A stretch of DNA of 64,000 nucleotides from Rhizobium laguerreae (GCF_002008165.1 NZ_MRDM01000020.1:1-64000), one strand, 5' to 3'. Counted from the first letter of the stretch, positions 35,468 through 45,182 are shown. Numbers and translations: made by a program. The notes: a model not told the origin generated them from the sequence alone.

Positions 35468-36517
35468 TCAGGTGGCCTCGAGGATCATGTTGAGGGGCGT
35501 CTGGGCTGCACGCCGGATATGAGTGAAACCGCCTGAGCGGATCACCTCGGCCAATCGCCGCTCTCCCGCCTGCGCGCCGAGTGCGAGCCCTGTCTCCTGC
35601 GCAAGCGAGGTCGGAACGCAGATCATCGTCGAAGCTGAGTAATAGAGCCGTCCAACCGGATTGATGTTCTCCTCCAGCGTATCTCCGGCCATTGGTTCGA
35701 CCACCATCCAGACGCCACCCTCTTTTAACGCCTTTCGAATATGAGCCGCAGCCGCTTTCGGGTCGCCCATATCGTGCAAGCAGTCGAAGCAGGTGATCAA
35801 ATCGAAATCCCGGCCGTCGAAATCCTGCGCCCGGCCGACCTCGAAGTTCAGGTTCGTCAACCCGTGTGCCTGGGCGTGCGCGGACGCAGCGGCAATCGAG
35901 CCTGGATGGAAGTCGTAGCCCACAAAGCGGGAATTGGGAAACGCCTGCGCCATCAGGATCGTCGATAACCCGTGCCCACACCCAACGTCCGCCACCTTCG
36001 CACCCATCTTCAACCTGTCGGTGACACCGTCGAGCGCCGGCAGCCAGTCCTGCACAAGGGCGTTGACATAACCTGGGCGGAATAGTCGCGCGACGGCGCA
36101 GAACATGCAGCCGGCCTGATCGCCCCAGGCAACGCCTCGGCCGGTTTTGAAGGCGGACTGCACCTTCGGCTGGTTCTCGACCATCGCAGCAGCGGTATCG
36201 AACGCGCCGATCAGATTGACCGGGCTATCCGGCTCGGCAAATACGAAGGCCTGTTCGGGCGTCAGCGAGAACAATCCTCGCTCATGGTGCACATAACCCG
36301 AGGCAGCCTGTGCCGCCAGCCACTCGCGGACATAACGAGGTGCGCATCCCGAGGCATCGGCAAGTTCGTCGGCCTTCACCGGCCCGATCTCCTTCAGCGT
36401 CCTGTACAGCCCGAGAGCATCTCCGATCCGGACCAGCGGCACGCTGACCGCTCCGCCGAGGTCGCCAAGGACGCGGCCCACGAGTTCATTGAGCGTTGTT
36501 TCGTTGATTTCCGTCAT
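35468..36517 (-). CDS. Class I SAM-dependent methyltransferase with winged-helix N-terminal domain
   Basis: 349 residues. Residues 1-110 are a winged-helix/dimerisation region (GLYRTLKEIGPVKADELADA, PRYVREWLAAQAASGYV). Residues 165-290 are a Rossmann methyltransferase with motif I VADVGCGHGLSTILMA, then FVGYDFHPGSI and FDLITCFDCLHDMGDP. The layout resembles Rv2258c-like and O-methyltransferase relatives; the substrate is unknown. The ATG at 36517 has a GGGAGGAA site, so the 47-residue upstream extension of the frame was dropped. It lies downstream of, and in line with, a hydrolase-LuxR regulator that may control it. Confidence 0.85.
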   Translation of the reverse strand: MTEINETTLNELVGRVLGDLGGAVSVPLVRIGDALGLYRTLKEIGPVKADELADASGCAPRYVREWLAAQAASGYVHHERGLFSLTPEQAFVFAEPDSPVNLIGAFDTAAAMVENQPKVQSAFKTGRGVAWGDQAGCMFCAVARLFRPGYVNALVQDWLPALDGVTDRLKMGAKVADVGCGHGLSTILMAQAFPNSRFVGYDFHPGSIAAASAHAQAHGLTNLNFEVGRAQDFDGRDFDLITCFDCLHDMGDPKAAAAHIRKALKEGGVWMVVEPMAGDTLEENINPVGRLYYSASTMICVPTSLAQETGLALGAQAGERRLAEVIRSGGFTHIRRAAQTPLNMILEAT

Positions 36518-36691
36518 GTGAATTCCTCCCGGTGCTCGGATGGCGTCCTGCCATCCGCGATGCCAAGGATGAAGCTTGCCGTCTCGGCGAGCATGAGGCG
36601 GTTGTCCCGCGTCTGCGAAGAAATCCACTCCTTGGAGGGACACATGTCCCGTCGGCATCGGAGGAGGTGTCTATCCACCTGCAGAGCGGGA

Positions 36692-37750
36692 CTATCGGGA
36701 GAGCGCGACGACGATCGCTTGCGAGCGGCTATGCACGCCGAGTTTGCTGAATATCACCGACAGCTGGTTTCGCACGGTCTTTGCACTCTTGCCAAGCCGT
36801 TCGGCGATCGCGCGGTTATCTAGCCCCTCCGCGACAAGGTCGAGAAGGGCGGCCTCGGCGGGTGTCAGACCGGCCTCAATGACCGCGCGCGGCCGCACCG
36901 ACCGATCCTGCCCGAGAAAGGCAGCAAGTTCCGTTTGAAATACATTCCAAGCGGGCTCGTCCGGCAAGAGCACATGGTTCTTGCTCTCAAGCGGCACGAA
37001 GCTCGCGCCCGGAATCGCGGCGGCGAGCTTGCAACCCTGGTCAAACGGCACGCGCATGTCACCGCGGCAGTGTGCGATCAACGTCGGGACGCGCAACATC
37101 GCCGCAAGGTCGAGCACGTCGATCCCCTGCATCTGCCAAAGCAGTTGTGCGGCGACGTCGGCCGTTGCCGTTTGCCGCTCGAGATCGCCCCACCAGCGAT
37201 GCTGTTCAGGCGTGCCGTCGGGGATAAAGAGATTGGTGAAGAACCGGCAAAACGCCGGATTATCGCGTCCCCAGCCGATGCGAACGAAATTGACAAGGGT
37301 CTCGGCTTCCAGCCGCTCCGCCTCGGTCTGAGCTCTGGCGCGGGCACCCTGACCGTAGGCGTTCAGAAGCACCAGATGCGATACTCGCTCGGGATACTTG
37401 AGGGCATATGCGATAGCGAGCGCGCCGCCCTGCGAAAGACCGAGGAGCACGAAGCGCGGCTCCTCGATCGACGCTGCCACGGCAGCAAGGTCTGCGTGCC
37501 ACGCTTCGACCGAAAGATCAAAGACATGCCGGTCCGACAGACCGCAGCCGCGCGGATCGTAGCGCACAAACCGGTTGTGGGCGGACAGCGCCTGGAGCCA
37601 CGGCCGCCACACCGGGCTTTCGAGATCGTAATCGACATGGCTCAGCCAGTGCGCGGCCCGCAGGATCACCTGACCCTGCCCGCAAGACGCCATGGCGATA
37701 CGGGTGCCGTCCTCGGCGGTAGCGAACCGTATGGTCTGACTGAGTTTCAT
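36692..37750 (-). CDS. Alpha/beta-hydrolase fused to a LuxR-type DNA-binding domain
   Basis: 352 residues. Residues 1-275 are an alpha/beta-hydrolase: oxyanion region SHVDYDLESPVWRPW, nucleophile elbow LLGLSQGGALA, acidic residue near HCRGDMRVPFD and catalytic His in SKNHVLL. Residues 290-352 are a LuxR helix-turn-helix (LTPAEAALLDLVAEGLDNRA, TVRNQLSVIFSKLGVHSRSQ). The hydrolase part probably senses or modifies a small ligand and controls the C-terminal DNA-binding part. The neighbour in the same orientation, 174 bases away, is a methyltransferase gene, a likely target. Confidence 0.87.
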   Translation of the reverse strand: MKLSQTIRFATAEDGTRIAMASCGQGQVILRAAHWLSHVDYDLESPVWRPWLQALSAHNRFVRYDPRGCGLSDRHVFDLSVEAWHADLAAVAASIEEPRFVLLGLSQGGALAIAYALKYPERVSHLVLLNAYGQGARARAQTEAERLEAETLVNFVRIGWGRDNPAFCRFFTNLFIPDGTPEQHRWWGDLERQTATADVAAQLLWQMQGIDVLDLAAMLRVPTLIAHCRGDMRVPFDQGCKLAAAIPGASFVPLESKNHVLLPDEPAWNVFQTELAAFLGQDRSVRPRAVIEAGLTPAEAALLDLVAEGLDNRAIAERLGKSAKTVRNQLSVIFSKLGVHSRSQAIVVALSR

Positions 37751-37963
37751 CGGTCGAGAATATCGCAGCCGAAGATCGCATAACAGACCTATCTCCTACG
37801 GGATGATTCTCCTGGAAGACAGTGCAGCCTGGGAGGCTTGCTACGAAGCCTTTCGATCCGTTTCGCCCGCTTCGGGCCATATACTCGACCAGCGACCCGA
37901 ACCCTCCCGCTAGCGCTTGAGCCAAAGCGAAGTCGCCGCGACCTCTGTTGACTGTCACTGAGC

Positions 37964-40729
37964 TCACGGTCTAATGGCAAGAGCGAGGAGGCCATCGTAT
38001 AGCGCGGTGGCAAGCGGGTCGGCGTCCGGTGCCTCCTGGTGGAGGCGGAAGGTCGTCGCAACCAGCTTACCACGGCCGAGCCGCTTTTCGATGATGAAGG
38101 CAGCGGGTTTGTGAACCCAGCCGATGACGACACCGGCGTGCACGCGACCCTGGAATTCCCAGGGACGGAGGCCGGCCATCACCTGGTGCGGCGCGACGCC
38201 GGTGAAGGACAGGTCGAACAGCGGACCGCCCGGCACATGAGCGAAGACACCATCCCGGCGCAACCAGGAAAAGTTGCCGACCCAATCGCCGCGCCAGATC
38301 GATTTGTGACGATTGACGAGATTGTAGCCGGGAAAACTGAAGAACGGCCCCGAAACCATGCCGCCGGCACCCGGATCGATTTCGATCGACATCGGGCCAT
38401 CGCGCGGCGGCGCGTCATCGCGCAGGCGGCCGGGGTCCTTGTTGACGATCTGCAGCACCCGCTGGCCGGAATGGATTGCCTCGACGCGATCGGCATCGAT
38501 GTCCTTGGTGACGAAGACATCCGCCTCGTGCAGCGACACGCTGACATGGCCAAGGGCTGATAACCTCTCGGAAATCCCGTCGTCGTGCGAAGCAAAGCGA
38601 ATGGGGGGCACATCGCGCTTAACGTAGACCGCGAGTGTCTCGGAATTCTGAGACAGCACGCTTCCATCGGGCGACACGACCTGGAACCGGGCCTTTTGGA
38701 TCTCGGGCACCGGCACCGCACCTGCTGTCGCGGTGATCGGGGCATTATGAACCTGCATCGGCGCCATGGCCGGCAGCGGTATCTCGCCTTTTTCAGCGCC
38801 AAATTCCCAGACGAGGCGACTGCCTTCGGGCAGTGCTGTTCCGCCGCTCGACACCTTGATGTCGAAGCTGGTCGTCTGGCCTTGATAGACGGCGTGGCGG
38901 GCAGCACCCGGCGCGATGACGATGTCGGAATTGACGGCCGGCAGCGCTTTGGCGAAGACGCGCGGATTGCGTGCCATGTCCATCAGCCCGTTGCCTTCCC
39001 AATGGACGTCGGTGAGTTCGGTGATGACATAACCTCCGATCGGCGCGTGCGTTCGGATAACCTCGATCTCGTATTTCAGATTCATGTATTGATACCACTG
39101 CACCTGCTCGATGAACTGGCCGAGATCGCCAAACACTTTCTCAAGAGCGAGTTCGCGGAAACGGGCTTCGATGCCCTGCGGCAGTGCCGTGCCATCCGCC
39201 CAGGTGGCACCATAGGCCATCCACCAGGGGTCGCGGCCGTTCTTTTCGCGCAGACGGGCAGGATCGGGCAAACCCCAGACGCCGAACTCGGAGAGGACAA
39301 GCGGTTCCTTCCTCGTGCGCACGGTTTCCTTTTCGGTTGAGAAGGTCCAGTCGGCATTGCCTGCGAATTCGCGGCAGAGCGTGTCCCATTCCTCGCGCCG
39401 ATCCACCGCCGTTCGGTAGAAGTGGTAGTCGTTGATGTCGGTCTTGACGTGGACGTTCGGGAAGCAGGCGGAATTGTCGACAACGAGCCGTAGCGGGTCT
39501 TCGACACGCAGCCAGTCGACCATGTCGGAAATCCATTGCCGCTGTTCGGCCGCTTCGCGCAGCCGGGTGCCCCAATCTTCATTGATCAGGGTCCAGATTA
39601 CGATGGAGGGGTGATTGCCGTCACGGGCGAGAATACCTTCCATGGTCGTGCGCAGGCGCTCGGCGGAGGCCGGGGTGAAGGTCTCGATATTTGGAATTTC
39701 GCTCCAGATCAGCATGCCCAGCCGGTCGGCGACCTCGTAATAGCGCGGGTCCGGCACTTTGATATGGCAGCGCAGGCAATTCAGTCCCATTGCCTTAGCC
39801 TTGCGCAACTGGTCTTCGAGCAGGTCGAGCGAAGGCGGCGCGCCGAAACCATCGGGATAGTAATCCTGATCGAGCGCGGCGCGCAGATAAAGCGGCTTGC
39901 CGTTCAGATGCAGGAAGCCGTTCTTGGCTTCGAAGCGGCGAAAGCCGAAATTTTCCTGCCTGCTGTCGATCTCGACACCGTCGGCGCTGAGGATCGTTGT
40001 GATCGTATAGAGGTTCGGGCTGTCCGGCGACCATGGCGCGACGGCGTCGAGCTGGATCGAATGTTCGAGGGTATTGCCGGCGGCCGGAATGTTTCCGGTA
40101 AAGACGGACATGCCCTGCGGGCCGATGATCTCGATTTTCAGCGAGCCTGCAACCATGCTCGCAAAGCGGGCTTTAAGATCCAGCCTGGCTCCCGGCCAAA
40201 TCGGGTCGAGGCGAAGCGATGAGATGTGAGCGGGATCGCGGGCCTCGATGAGGACGGACTGCCAGATGCCGCCTTGCGGGCCATACCAGCTCTGCTTGCC
40301 GTGCGGGATCTCCGCAAAATCGGCACCACTCTCGTTGCGATAAGCATCCGGCAGGCAGGCCAGGACCTCGACGGTGTTCTCCGCCTTCAACAGAGGGGGT
40401 GGAATCACGAATTCGAAAGGAAGATAACCGCCTTCATGACGGCCGATCTCAGTGCCGTTGATGGAGACGGTGGCCAAATCGCTGACGGCACCGAAGCGGA
40501 TGGCGATTTCCCGAGCCGACCATTCTGCGGGGAGCGCGAAGGTCCTGCGATAGCTTGCCGATCCGAAGCTGACGGCGAGATCCTCGAAACACGCCTGCCA
40601 GTGCGCCGGCACCTTTGCATGCCGCCAAGCACGATCGGTCTCGTGGCGGAACTCCCAGGTCCCATCAAGGGAAAGCGTTTCGCGGAGCGGCGTGTTCGCT
40701 GGGGCGAGCGACTGAGAATAGGCGTTCAT
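37964..40729 (-). CDS. Glycoside hydrolase family 2 enzyme (beta-galactosidase/glucuronidase-like)
   Basis: 921 residues. The order is a sugar-binding jelly roll (about 15-180, LSLDGTWEFRH), an Ig-like sandwich, then the TIM barrel from about 290 (RRFEAKNGFLHLNGKPLYLR). The acid/base Glu is E384 in IWTLINEDWG and the nucleophile E481 in LVLSEFGVWGL. The C-terminal 350 residues form extra domains. There is no signal peptide, so it should act in the cytoplasm on an oligosaccharide brought in by the ABC importer encoded upstream. The ATG at 40729 has an AAGGA site; the longer frame to 40816 crosses the intergenic hairpin. Exact sugar specificity is unknown. Confidence 0.9.
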   Translation of the reverse strand: MNAYSQSLAPANTPLRETLSLDGTWEFRHETDRAWRHAKVPAHWQACFEDLAVSFGSASYRRTFALPAEWSAREIAIRFGAVSDLATVSINGTEIGRHEGGYLPFEFVIPPPLLKAENTVEVLACLPDAYRNESGADFAEIPHGKQSWYGPQGGIWQSVLIEARDPAHISSLRLDPIWPGARLDLKARFASMVAGSLKIEIIGPQGMSVFTGNIPAAGNTLEHSIQLDAVAPWSPDSPNLYTITTILSADGVEIDSRQENFGFRRFEAKNGFLHLNGKPLYLRAALDQDYYPDGFGAPPSLDLLEDQLRKAKAMGLNCLRCHIKVPDPRYYEVADRLGMLIWSEIPNIETFTPASAERLRTTMEGILARDGNHPSIVIWTLINEDWGTRLREAAEQRQWISDMVDWLRVEDPLRLVVDNSACFPNVHVKTDINDYHFYRTAVDRREEWDTLCREFAGNADWTFSTEKETVRTRKEPLVLSEFGVWGLPDPARLREKNGRDPWWMAYGATWADGTALPQGIEARFRELALEKVFGDLGQFIEQVQWYQYMNLKYEIEVIRTHAPIGGYVITELTDVHWEGNGLMDMARNPRVFAKALPAVNSDIVIAPGAARHAVYQGQTTSFDIKVSSGGTALPEGSRLVWEFGAEKGEIPLPAMAPMQVHNAPITATAGAVPVPEIQKARFQVVSPDGSVLSQNSETLAVYVKRDVPPIRFASHDDGISERLSALGHVSVSLHEADVFVTKDIDADRVEAIHSGQRVLQIVNKDPGRLRDDAPPRDGPMSIEIDPGAGGMVSGPFFSFPGYNLVNRHKSIWRGDWVGNFSWLRRDGVFAHVPGGPLFDLSFTGVAPHQVMAGLRPWEFQGRVHAGVVIGWVHKPAAFIIEKRLGRGKLVATTFRLHQEAPDADPLATALYDGLLALAIRP

Positions 40730-40804
40730 CGGTTGTCCTTGGAAGTCGGCTTTTTCAATGGGGTTCCGAGATACGCACGGAGCAGCGCGTATCCCGGCGG
40801 GAGA

Positions 40805-40826
40805 CCAACCCCTCAAGAGGGGTTGG
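40805..40826 (-). terminator. Intercistronic hairpin between binding-protein and GH2 genes
   Basis: A perfect 10-bp stem CCAACCCCTC/GAGGGGTTGG with a 2-base loop lies 6 bases after the binding-protein stop and 76 bases before the GH2 start. No T-run follows, so it more likely stabilises the upstream message or reduces read-through than ends transcription fully. That would raise binding-protein levels over the enzyme. Confidence 0.5.
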
Positions 40827-40831
40827 AGGAA

Positions 40832-42163
40832 CTAGCGATTGCGACGCAGGACGCGCTCGACGCCGGCCTGCATCGCTTCAAGCGTTGCCTGCGGATCGGT
40901 GCCGGTCAGCCACATCGCGTTCAAGTCGGTGATCATCGCGTTGTAGACTGCACGTTGGTTCTGGATCTGCGGCAGTGACGTGGCATTTTTGGCAGTGTCG
41001 GCAAACTCGGCGCGATGCGGCAGGGCCTTGAACTCTTCGGAATTCAGAACCGACTGACGGGTCGACAAATGGCCGGTGCGCGACCATTGGAAGTTGTTGT
41101 CGTTCAGAAACTTGAGGAAGGCGAGAGCGGCTTTCGTCTTGTCTTCGCTGCGATCGTCATCCTTCGGGATCACCCACATATGGCTGTCGGCCCAGACGGA
41201 GGGCTTGGCGTAGAGTTGCGGCACATTGGCGACGCGATAGTCCTTGAGGGCCACTTTGCCGCTCTTGGCCTGGGTATCGTAGTTGTCGACGCCCCAGGTG
41301 CCGTTGATCAGAATCCCGGTTTCGCCGTTGAGGAACGCCTGTTCGGAGCCGGGATAATCCAGCGCCGGATTGGCAAGACCTTCCGAGAATATCGACGAGA
41401 TCAGCTTGGCTGCGTTCAGCCCTTCCGCTGTATTGATGCTGGCCGTCTTGCCGTCGTCGGCGAGGACATCGACGCCCTGCTGCCAGAGAAGCGTGTCGAA
41501 CAGGCGCACCATCATGCCTTCCGAACTCTGGGCTTCCGAACCGATATAGTACTTGCCGGTCGTTTCCTTGAACTTCCTGCCTTGCTCGAGCAGTTCCTCG
41601 GGCGACTTCGGCAGGATCGGCGAGCCGTCTGCGTTCACAAGGCCCGCTTTCTTCATCAAGTCCATGTTGACGTGGAAGAGCAGCGCATGAAGGTCGTATG
41701 GGAGGGCATAAATTTCATTCTTGGCGGTAGCGTTCTTCAGCGCCGCCGGTACGAAGTCGTTTGTCTGGATACCGAGATCGGCAATAGGCTTGGTCAGCGG
41801 CGTCAGGAGATCCCGGTCCGAAAAATTCGGCATAATCGAGGCATGCATGACGGCGACATCAGGGATGTTGCCGGTGGAATAAGTCGCGGTCAGCAGGTCG
41901 TAATAGGCGCCCCATTCGGCCGTCTGGGTGACGACCTTGGCGCCGATGGTGTTTTCTGCGTTGAACTTGTTGGTGAGCGCGGTGATGATGCCACATTCGC
42001 CATTGGCCTTGGTCACGTCTGTCACCTCGCCGTATTCGCCTTGGCAATCGCCGAAGAAGCGGAAGAACGAGATGTCGACTGCTTGGGCTGCTCCTCCCCA
42101 GAGCGCGGTCATCAGTGTCGTGGCGAGCGCCAGACGTTGCAGCATTTTCGTCTTGTGCATCAT
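40832..42163 (-). CDS. Carbohydrate ABC transporter substrate-binding protein (family 1)
   Basis: 443 residues. The N-terminal 28 form a signal peptide (ATTLMTALWGGAAQA). The mature part has the family-1 sugar-binding fold (IPDVAVMHASIMPNFSDRDL, ETGILINGTWGVDNYD, ADSHMWVIPKDD). It should capture an oligosaccharide in the periplasm and hand it to the two permeases encoded upstream. A strong AAGGAGG site precedes the ATG. It follows the permease genes in the order ATPase, permease, permease, binding protein, GH2, and is presumably repressed by the divergent LacI protein at 45183. Confidence 0.9.
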   Translation of the reverse strand: MMHKTKMLQRLALATTLMTALWGGAAQAVDISFFRFFGDCQGEYGEVTDVTKANGECGIITALTNKFNAENTIGAKVVTQTAEWGAYYDLLTATYSTGNIPDVAVMHASIMPNFSDRDLLTPLTKPIADLGIQTNDFVPAALKNATAKNEIYALPYDLHALLFHVNMDLMKKAGLVNADGSPILPKSPEELLEQGRKFKETTGKYYIGSEAQSSEGMMVRLFDTLLWQQGVDVLADDGKTASINTAEGLNAAKLISSIFSEGLANPALDYPGSEQAFLNGETGILINGTWGVDNYDTQAKSGKVALKDYRVANVPQLYAKPSVWADSHMWVIPKDDDRSEDKTKAALAFLKFLNDNNFQWSRTGHLSTRQSVLNSEEFKALPHRAEFADTAKNATSLPQIQNQRAVYNAMITDLNAMWLTGTDPQATLEAMQAGVERVLRRNR

Positions 42164-42222
42164 ATCCTCCTTGCGATGCCGTTGCGAAAAACCCGTCCCG
42201 GCATGGCCGGTTCGGCCGGTGC

Positions 42223-43072
42223 CTATTTGCCGGCGCTCATGGCAACACCTGCCACGATGAAGCGCTGGAAGATCAGGAACAGAAGAACGATGGGCAGGCT
42301 GGCAAAGACCGCCGATGCCATGACGGCGCCGATGCCCTCCGAGAAAGCGAAGTTGGTCTGGATCGAGGCGAGGCCGACCGTGACCGTGTACATGTCGGCC
42401 TTGGTCGCCGAGACGAGCGGCCAGAGAAAGTCGTTCCAGGCGAAGATGAAGGTGAACAGACCGAGCGTGGTCAGTGCAGGTACGGAGAGCGGCAACATAA
42501 TCTTCAGAAAGATCGTCAGCCGTGAGGCGTGATCAATGGCGGCCGCTTCCTCCAGTTCTTTCGGAACGCTGCGGAAGAACTGCATCATCAAAAAACACAC
42601 CGATCGGTACGGCGACGCGCGGCATGACCAGCGCGAAGTGGGTATTGTGTAGTCCCCAGCCCGAGACCATCGTGTGCAGCGGAATGAACACTGCCTGCTC
42701 GGGCACCATCAGGCCGGCAATCACGAGCATGAACAGCGTCTTCTTGAAGGGGAACTCCAGGCGCGCGAACGCGTAGCCGGCCATGGACGAGACGACCAGA
42801 ACCAAAATTGTCATCGTTACCGAAACGATGAGACTGTGCATCAGCCAGCGCGGCACGGTATCGAGTTTCAGGAGGCCGATGTAATTATCGAGCGTGAATG
42901 GGAGCGGCAGGAAGCCTGCCGTGGAACGCATTAGCTCGGTATTCGGCTTCAGCGACATAGTGACGACCCAGAGGACGGGCAGAAGCCAGAGGATCGCAAA
43001 GGCGATGGTTGCGGCGAGGATGAGACCGTCCGTGGCGCGGCGCAGGCCGCTTGTACGTGCGCTTGCCATCAT
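42223..43072 (-). pseudogene. Carbohydrate ABC permease (MalG-like), disrupted by a one-base frameshift
   Basis: Two abutting frames together make one typical 282-residue inner-membrane permease. The first begins at ATG 43072 (SD GGAGGGGG, overlapping the stop of the other permease) and runs to VMPRVAVPIGVF. The second continues LMMQFFRSVPKELEEAAAID, the EAA loop, to the end at 42223. The break is in a run of six A on the plus strand (42590-42595); with five, the frame would be restored as VFLMMQFF. Either the gene is mutated, it uses slippage, or the base is a sequencing error. The rest shows no decay. Confidence 0.85.
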
Positions 43073-43959
43073 TCGTCCCCCCTGCGGCCGAGCCAGAGCT
43101 GCAGCATTGTGAAGCCAAGCATCAGGATGAAGAGCCCGAAGGACATGGCCGTGGCGTAACCGACCTGCCAGTCGCGGAAGCTCGTCTCGTAGATGTACTG
43201 AACCAGCGTACGCGTCCGATTGGCAGGCCCGCCCTGTGTCATCAGGTGGGCCTGACCGAAAATCTGGAACTGACCGACGATCTGCAGGACCAGAACCAGG
43301 AGCACGGTGTGACGGATCGACGGCAGGGTGATGTTTTTCAGGACGCTGAACCGACCGGCATGATCGAGTTCGGCCGCTTCGTAAAGTTCCGGCGGTATCT
43401 GGCTTAATGCCGCCAGAAACAGCGCCATGGGGAGGCCGACACCCCACCAAAGCGTCGTCAACGCAATCGACGGCATGGCGAGCGTCGGATGCCCGAGGAA
43501 ATTGATGGGCTTGACGCCGATGAGATTGAAGAGCGGCACCAGCAGGCCGTTGTCCGCAGACAGCACCATCGACCAGATCAGCGTCACGACCGATACCGAA
43601 AACACGCTCGACATGAAGAACACGGACCGCAGCACACCCTTGAGCCGCCCCTGCCCGAACACGGCAAGAGCCAGCACCAGGGCCAGTGCTGTCATGGTCG
43701 GCACGGTCATGGCGACGAAGGCCAGCGTATTGCCCACGGTCTTCCAGAAGATCGTGTCGAACCACATGTCCTCATAGTTGAGGAGGCCGATATATTTCCG
43801 GTAGCTGCCGGCAAGCTCCCAGTCGTGGAGACTGATCCACAAGCCCTTGAAGAACGGGTAGACCAGGAACGTGGCGTAGATCACCGCGAAAGGCGCGAGG
43901 AAGATGTAAGCGGCGAGTGCATCGCGCCTGCGCGCGGCGGTCAGGCTGCTGGCGCTCAT
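43069..43959 (-). CDS. Carbohydrate ABC transporter permease (MalF-like)
   Basis: 296 residues with six predicted membrane segments and the EAA loop ELYEAAELDHAGRFSVLKNI. It forms the inner-membrane channel with the disrupted permease next to it. Its start overlaps the ATPase stop (ATGA) and its stop overlaps the next permease start, so the set is one translationally coupled operon. Confidence 0.9.
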   Translation of the reverse strand: MSASSLTAARRRDALAAYIFLAPFAVIYATFLVYPFFKGLWISLHDWELAGSYRKYIGLLNYEDMWFDTIFWKTVGNTLAFVAMTVPTMTALALVLALAVFGQGRLKGVLRSVFFMSSVFSVSVVTLIWSMVLSADNGLLVPLFNLIGVKPINFLGHPTLAMPSIALTTLWWGVGLPMALFLAALSQIPPELYEAAELDHAGRFSVLKNITLPSIRHTVLLVLVLQIVGQFQIFGQAHLMTQGGPANRTRTLVQYIYETSFRDWQVGYATAMSFGLFILMLGFTMLQLWLGRRGDE

Positions 43960-45053
43960 GCTCCATCCACCTCAGAATGCAGGGTGATCGAGACCTTGTT
44001 TGCATCGAAGACGTGGCGCGTGCCGGGGCCGATCGCGAACCGGGCGACCGAGCCGATCGAAGGCGCCGCGCCGCCGCGCAGTTCGGAGACGATGGCGGTG
44101 CCATCAGCAAGTGTCGCATAGACAAGTTGCAACGAGCCGAGCTGCTCAACGACATCAACGATTCCGCTGAGCGCTCCTTCATCGGCCGGCGACAGGATTT
44201 CCGGCCTCAGGCCGATCGTCACCGTGTCGCCTTTGGCGGGACTGGCACGAACCTTGGCAGTAAGGCGGGCATCTCCCGCACAGGCGAGTTCGACCGTTTC
44301 GCCGTCGACGGCTGTGACTGTTGCCGGGAGCAGATTGATGCGCGGCGCACCGAGGAAACCAGCCACGAAGGCATTGGCAGGGCGCTCGTAAAGCTCGATC
44401 GGCGCGCCGACCTGTTCGATCTGCCCGTCCCTGAGGACCACGATACGGTCTGCCATGGTCATGGCTTCCGTCTGATCGTGAGTCACGTAGATCATGGTTG
44501 CGGCGAGGCGGTGGTGGAGCTTGGCGATCTCGGTGCGCATCGAGACGCGAAGAGCGGCATCGAGATTGGAGAGCGGCTCGTCAAATAGAAAGACATCCGG
44601 TTCGCGCATGATGGCGCGGCCGATCGCAACACGCTGACGCTGGCCGCCGGAAAGCGCCTTCGGCTTGCGGTCGAGGTAAGGCTCAAGCTGGAGGATGGCG
44701 GCGGCCTTGTCGATGCGTGAGGCGATTTCGACCTTCGGCGTACCAATATTGCGCAGACCGAAGGCCATGTTCTCGCGAGCTGTCATGTGGGGGTACAGTG
44801 CGTAGTTCTGGAAGACCATGGCCACCCCGCGATCGCGGGCGGCCATGTCATTGACCCGGTTGCCGCCGAGCAGGACGTCGCCGCCGGTGATGGTTTCGAA
44901 ACCGGCGATCATGCGCAGAAGCGTCGATTTCCCGCAGCCGGAAGGTCCAACGAAAACCAGGAACTCGCCGTCGTTGATCGAAAGCGAAATGTCACGGATG
45001 ACATTTACCGTGCCATAGCTTTTGGATACCCCAGCGAGCGTTACGCCTGCCAT
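43956..45053 (-). CDS. Carbohydrate ABC transporter ATPase (MalK/UgpC type)
   Basis: 365 residues. Walker A is FVGPSGCGKST, the Q-loop follows in VFQNYALYPHM, the signature is LSGGQRQRVAIGRA, Walker B is VFLFDEPLSNLDA and the H-loop is VTHDQTEAMT. From about residue 240 a TOBE regulatory domain follows, typical of ATPases serving CUT1 sugar importers. It is the first gene of the operon, with GGGAGGAG before the ATG. Because the second sugar importer in this window (48700-51683) has no ATPase gene, this protein might serve both, as MsmK does in other bacteria; that is inference. Confidence 0.93.
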   Translation of the reverse strand: MAGVTLAGVSKSYGTVNVIRDISLSINDGEFLVFVGPSGCGKSTLLRMIAGFETITGGDVLLGGNRVNDMAARDRGVAMVFQNYALYPHMTARENMAFGLRNIGTPKVEIASRIDKAAAILQLEPYLDRKPKALSGGQRQRVAIGRAIMREPDVFLFDEPLSNLDAALRVSMRTEIAKLHHRLAATMIYVTHDQTEAMTMADRIVVLRDGQIEQVGAPIELYERPANAFVAGFLGAPRINLLPATVTAVDGETVELACAGDARLTAKVRASPAKGDTVTIGLRPEILSPADEGALSGIVDVVEQLGSLQLVYATLADGTAIVSELRGGAAPSIGSVARFAIGPGTRHVFDANKVSITLHSEVDGA

Positions 45054-45071
45054 GCACTCCTCCCAGAGTGA

Positions 45072-45099
45072 TTAGTTATAAATCACTAGTTATAACTAA
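45072..45099. promoter_or_regulatory. Candidate operator of the divergent LacI-type regulator
   Basis: A perfect 12-bp palindrome TAGTTATAACTA (45087-45098) is preceded at 45073-45080 by an extra copy of its half-site TAGTTATA. It lies 19 bases before the ATPase start on one side and 84 bases before the LacI gene on the other. This is the expected place for the operator of a local repressor. Confidence 0.6.
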
Positions 45100-45182
45100 A
45101 ATTATTATCAAGCAAGCCCTCGCCGCTTTTGCGTTGGTAAAACTTCGTGCTAAGCGGATAGTCAGTCTTGCAAGGGGTTCGC

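Noticed and set aside
41015..42532. A 505-codon plus-strand frame across the sugar-binding-protein gene
   Set aside because: It is the complement of a clear binding-protein gene with signal peptide and strong ribosome site, and its product shows no family motif.
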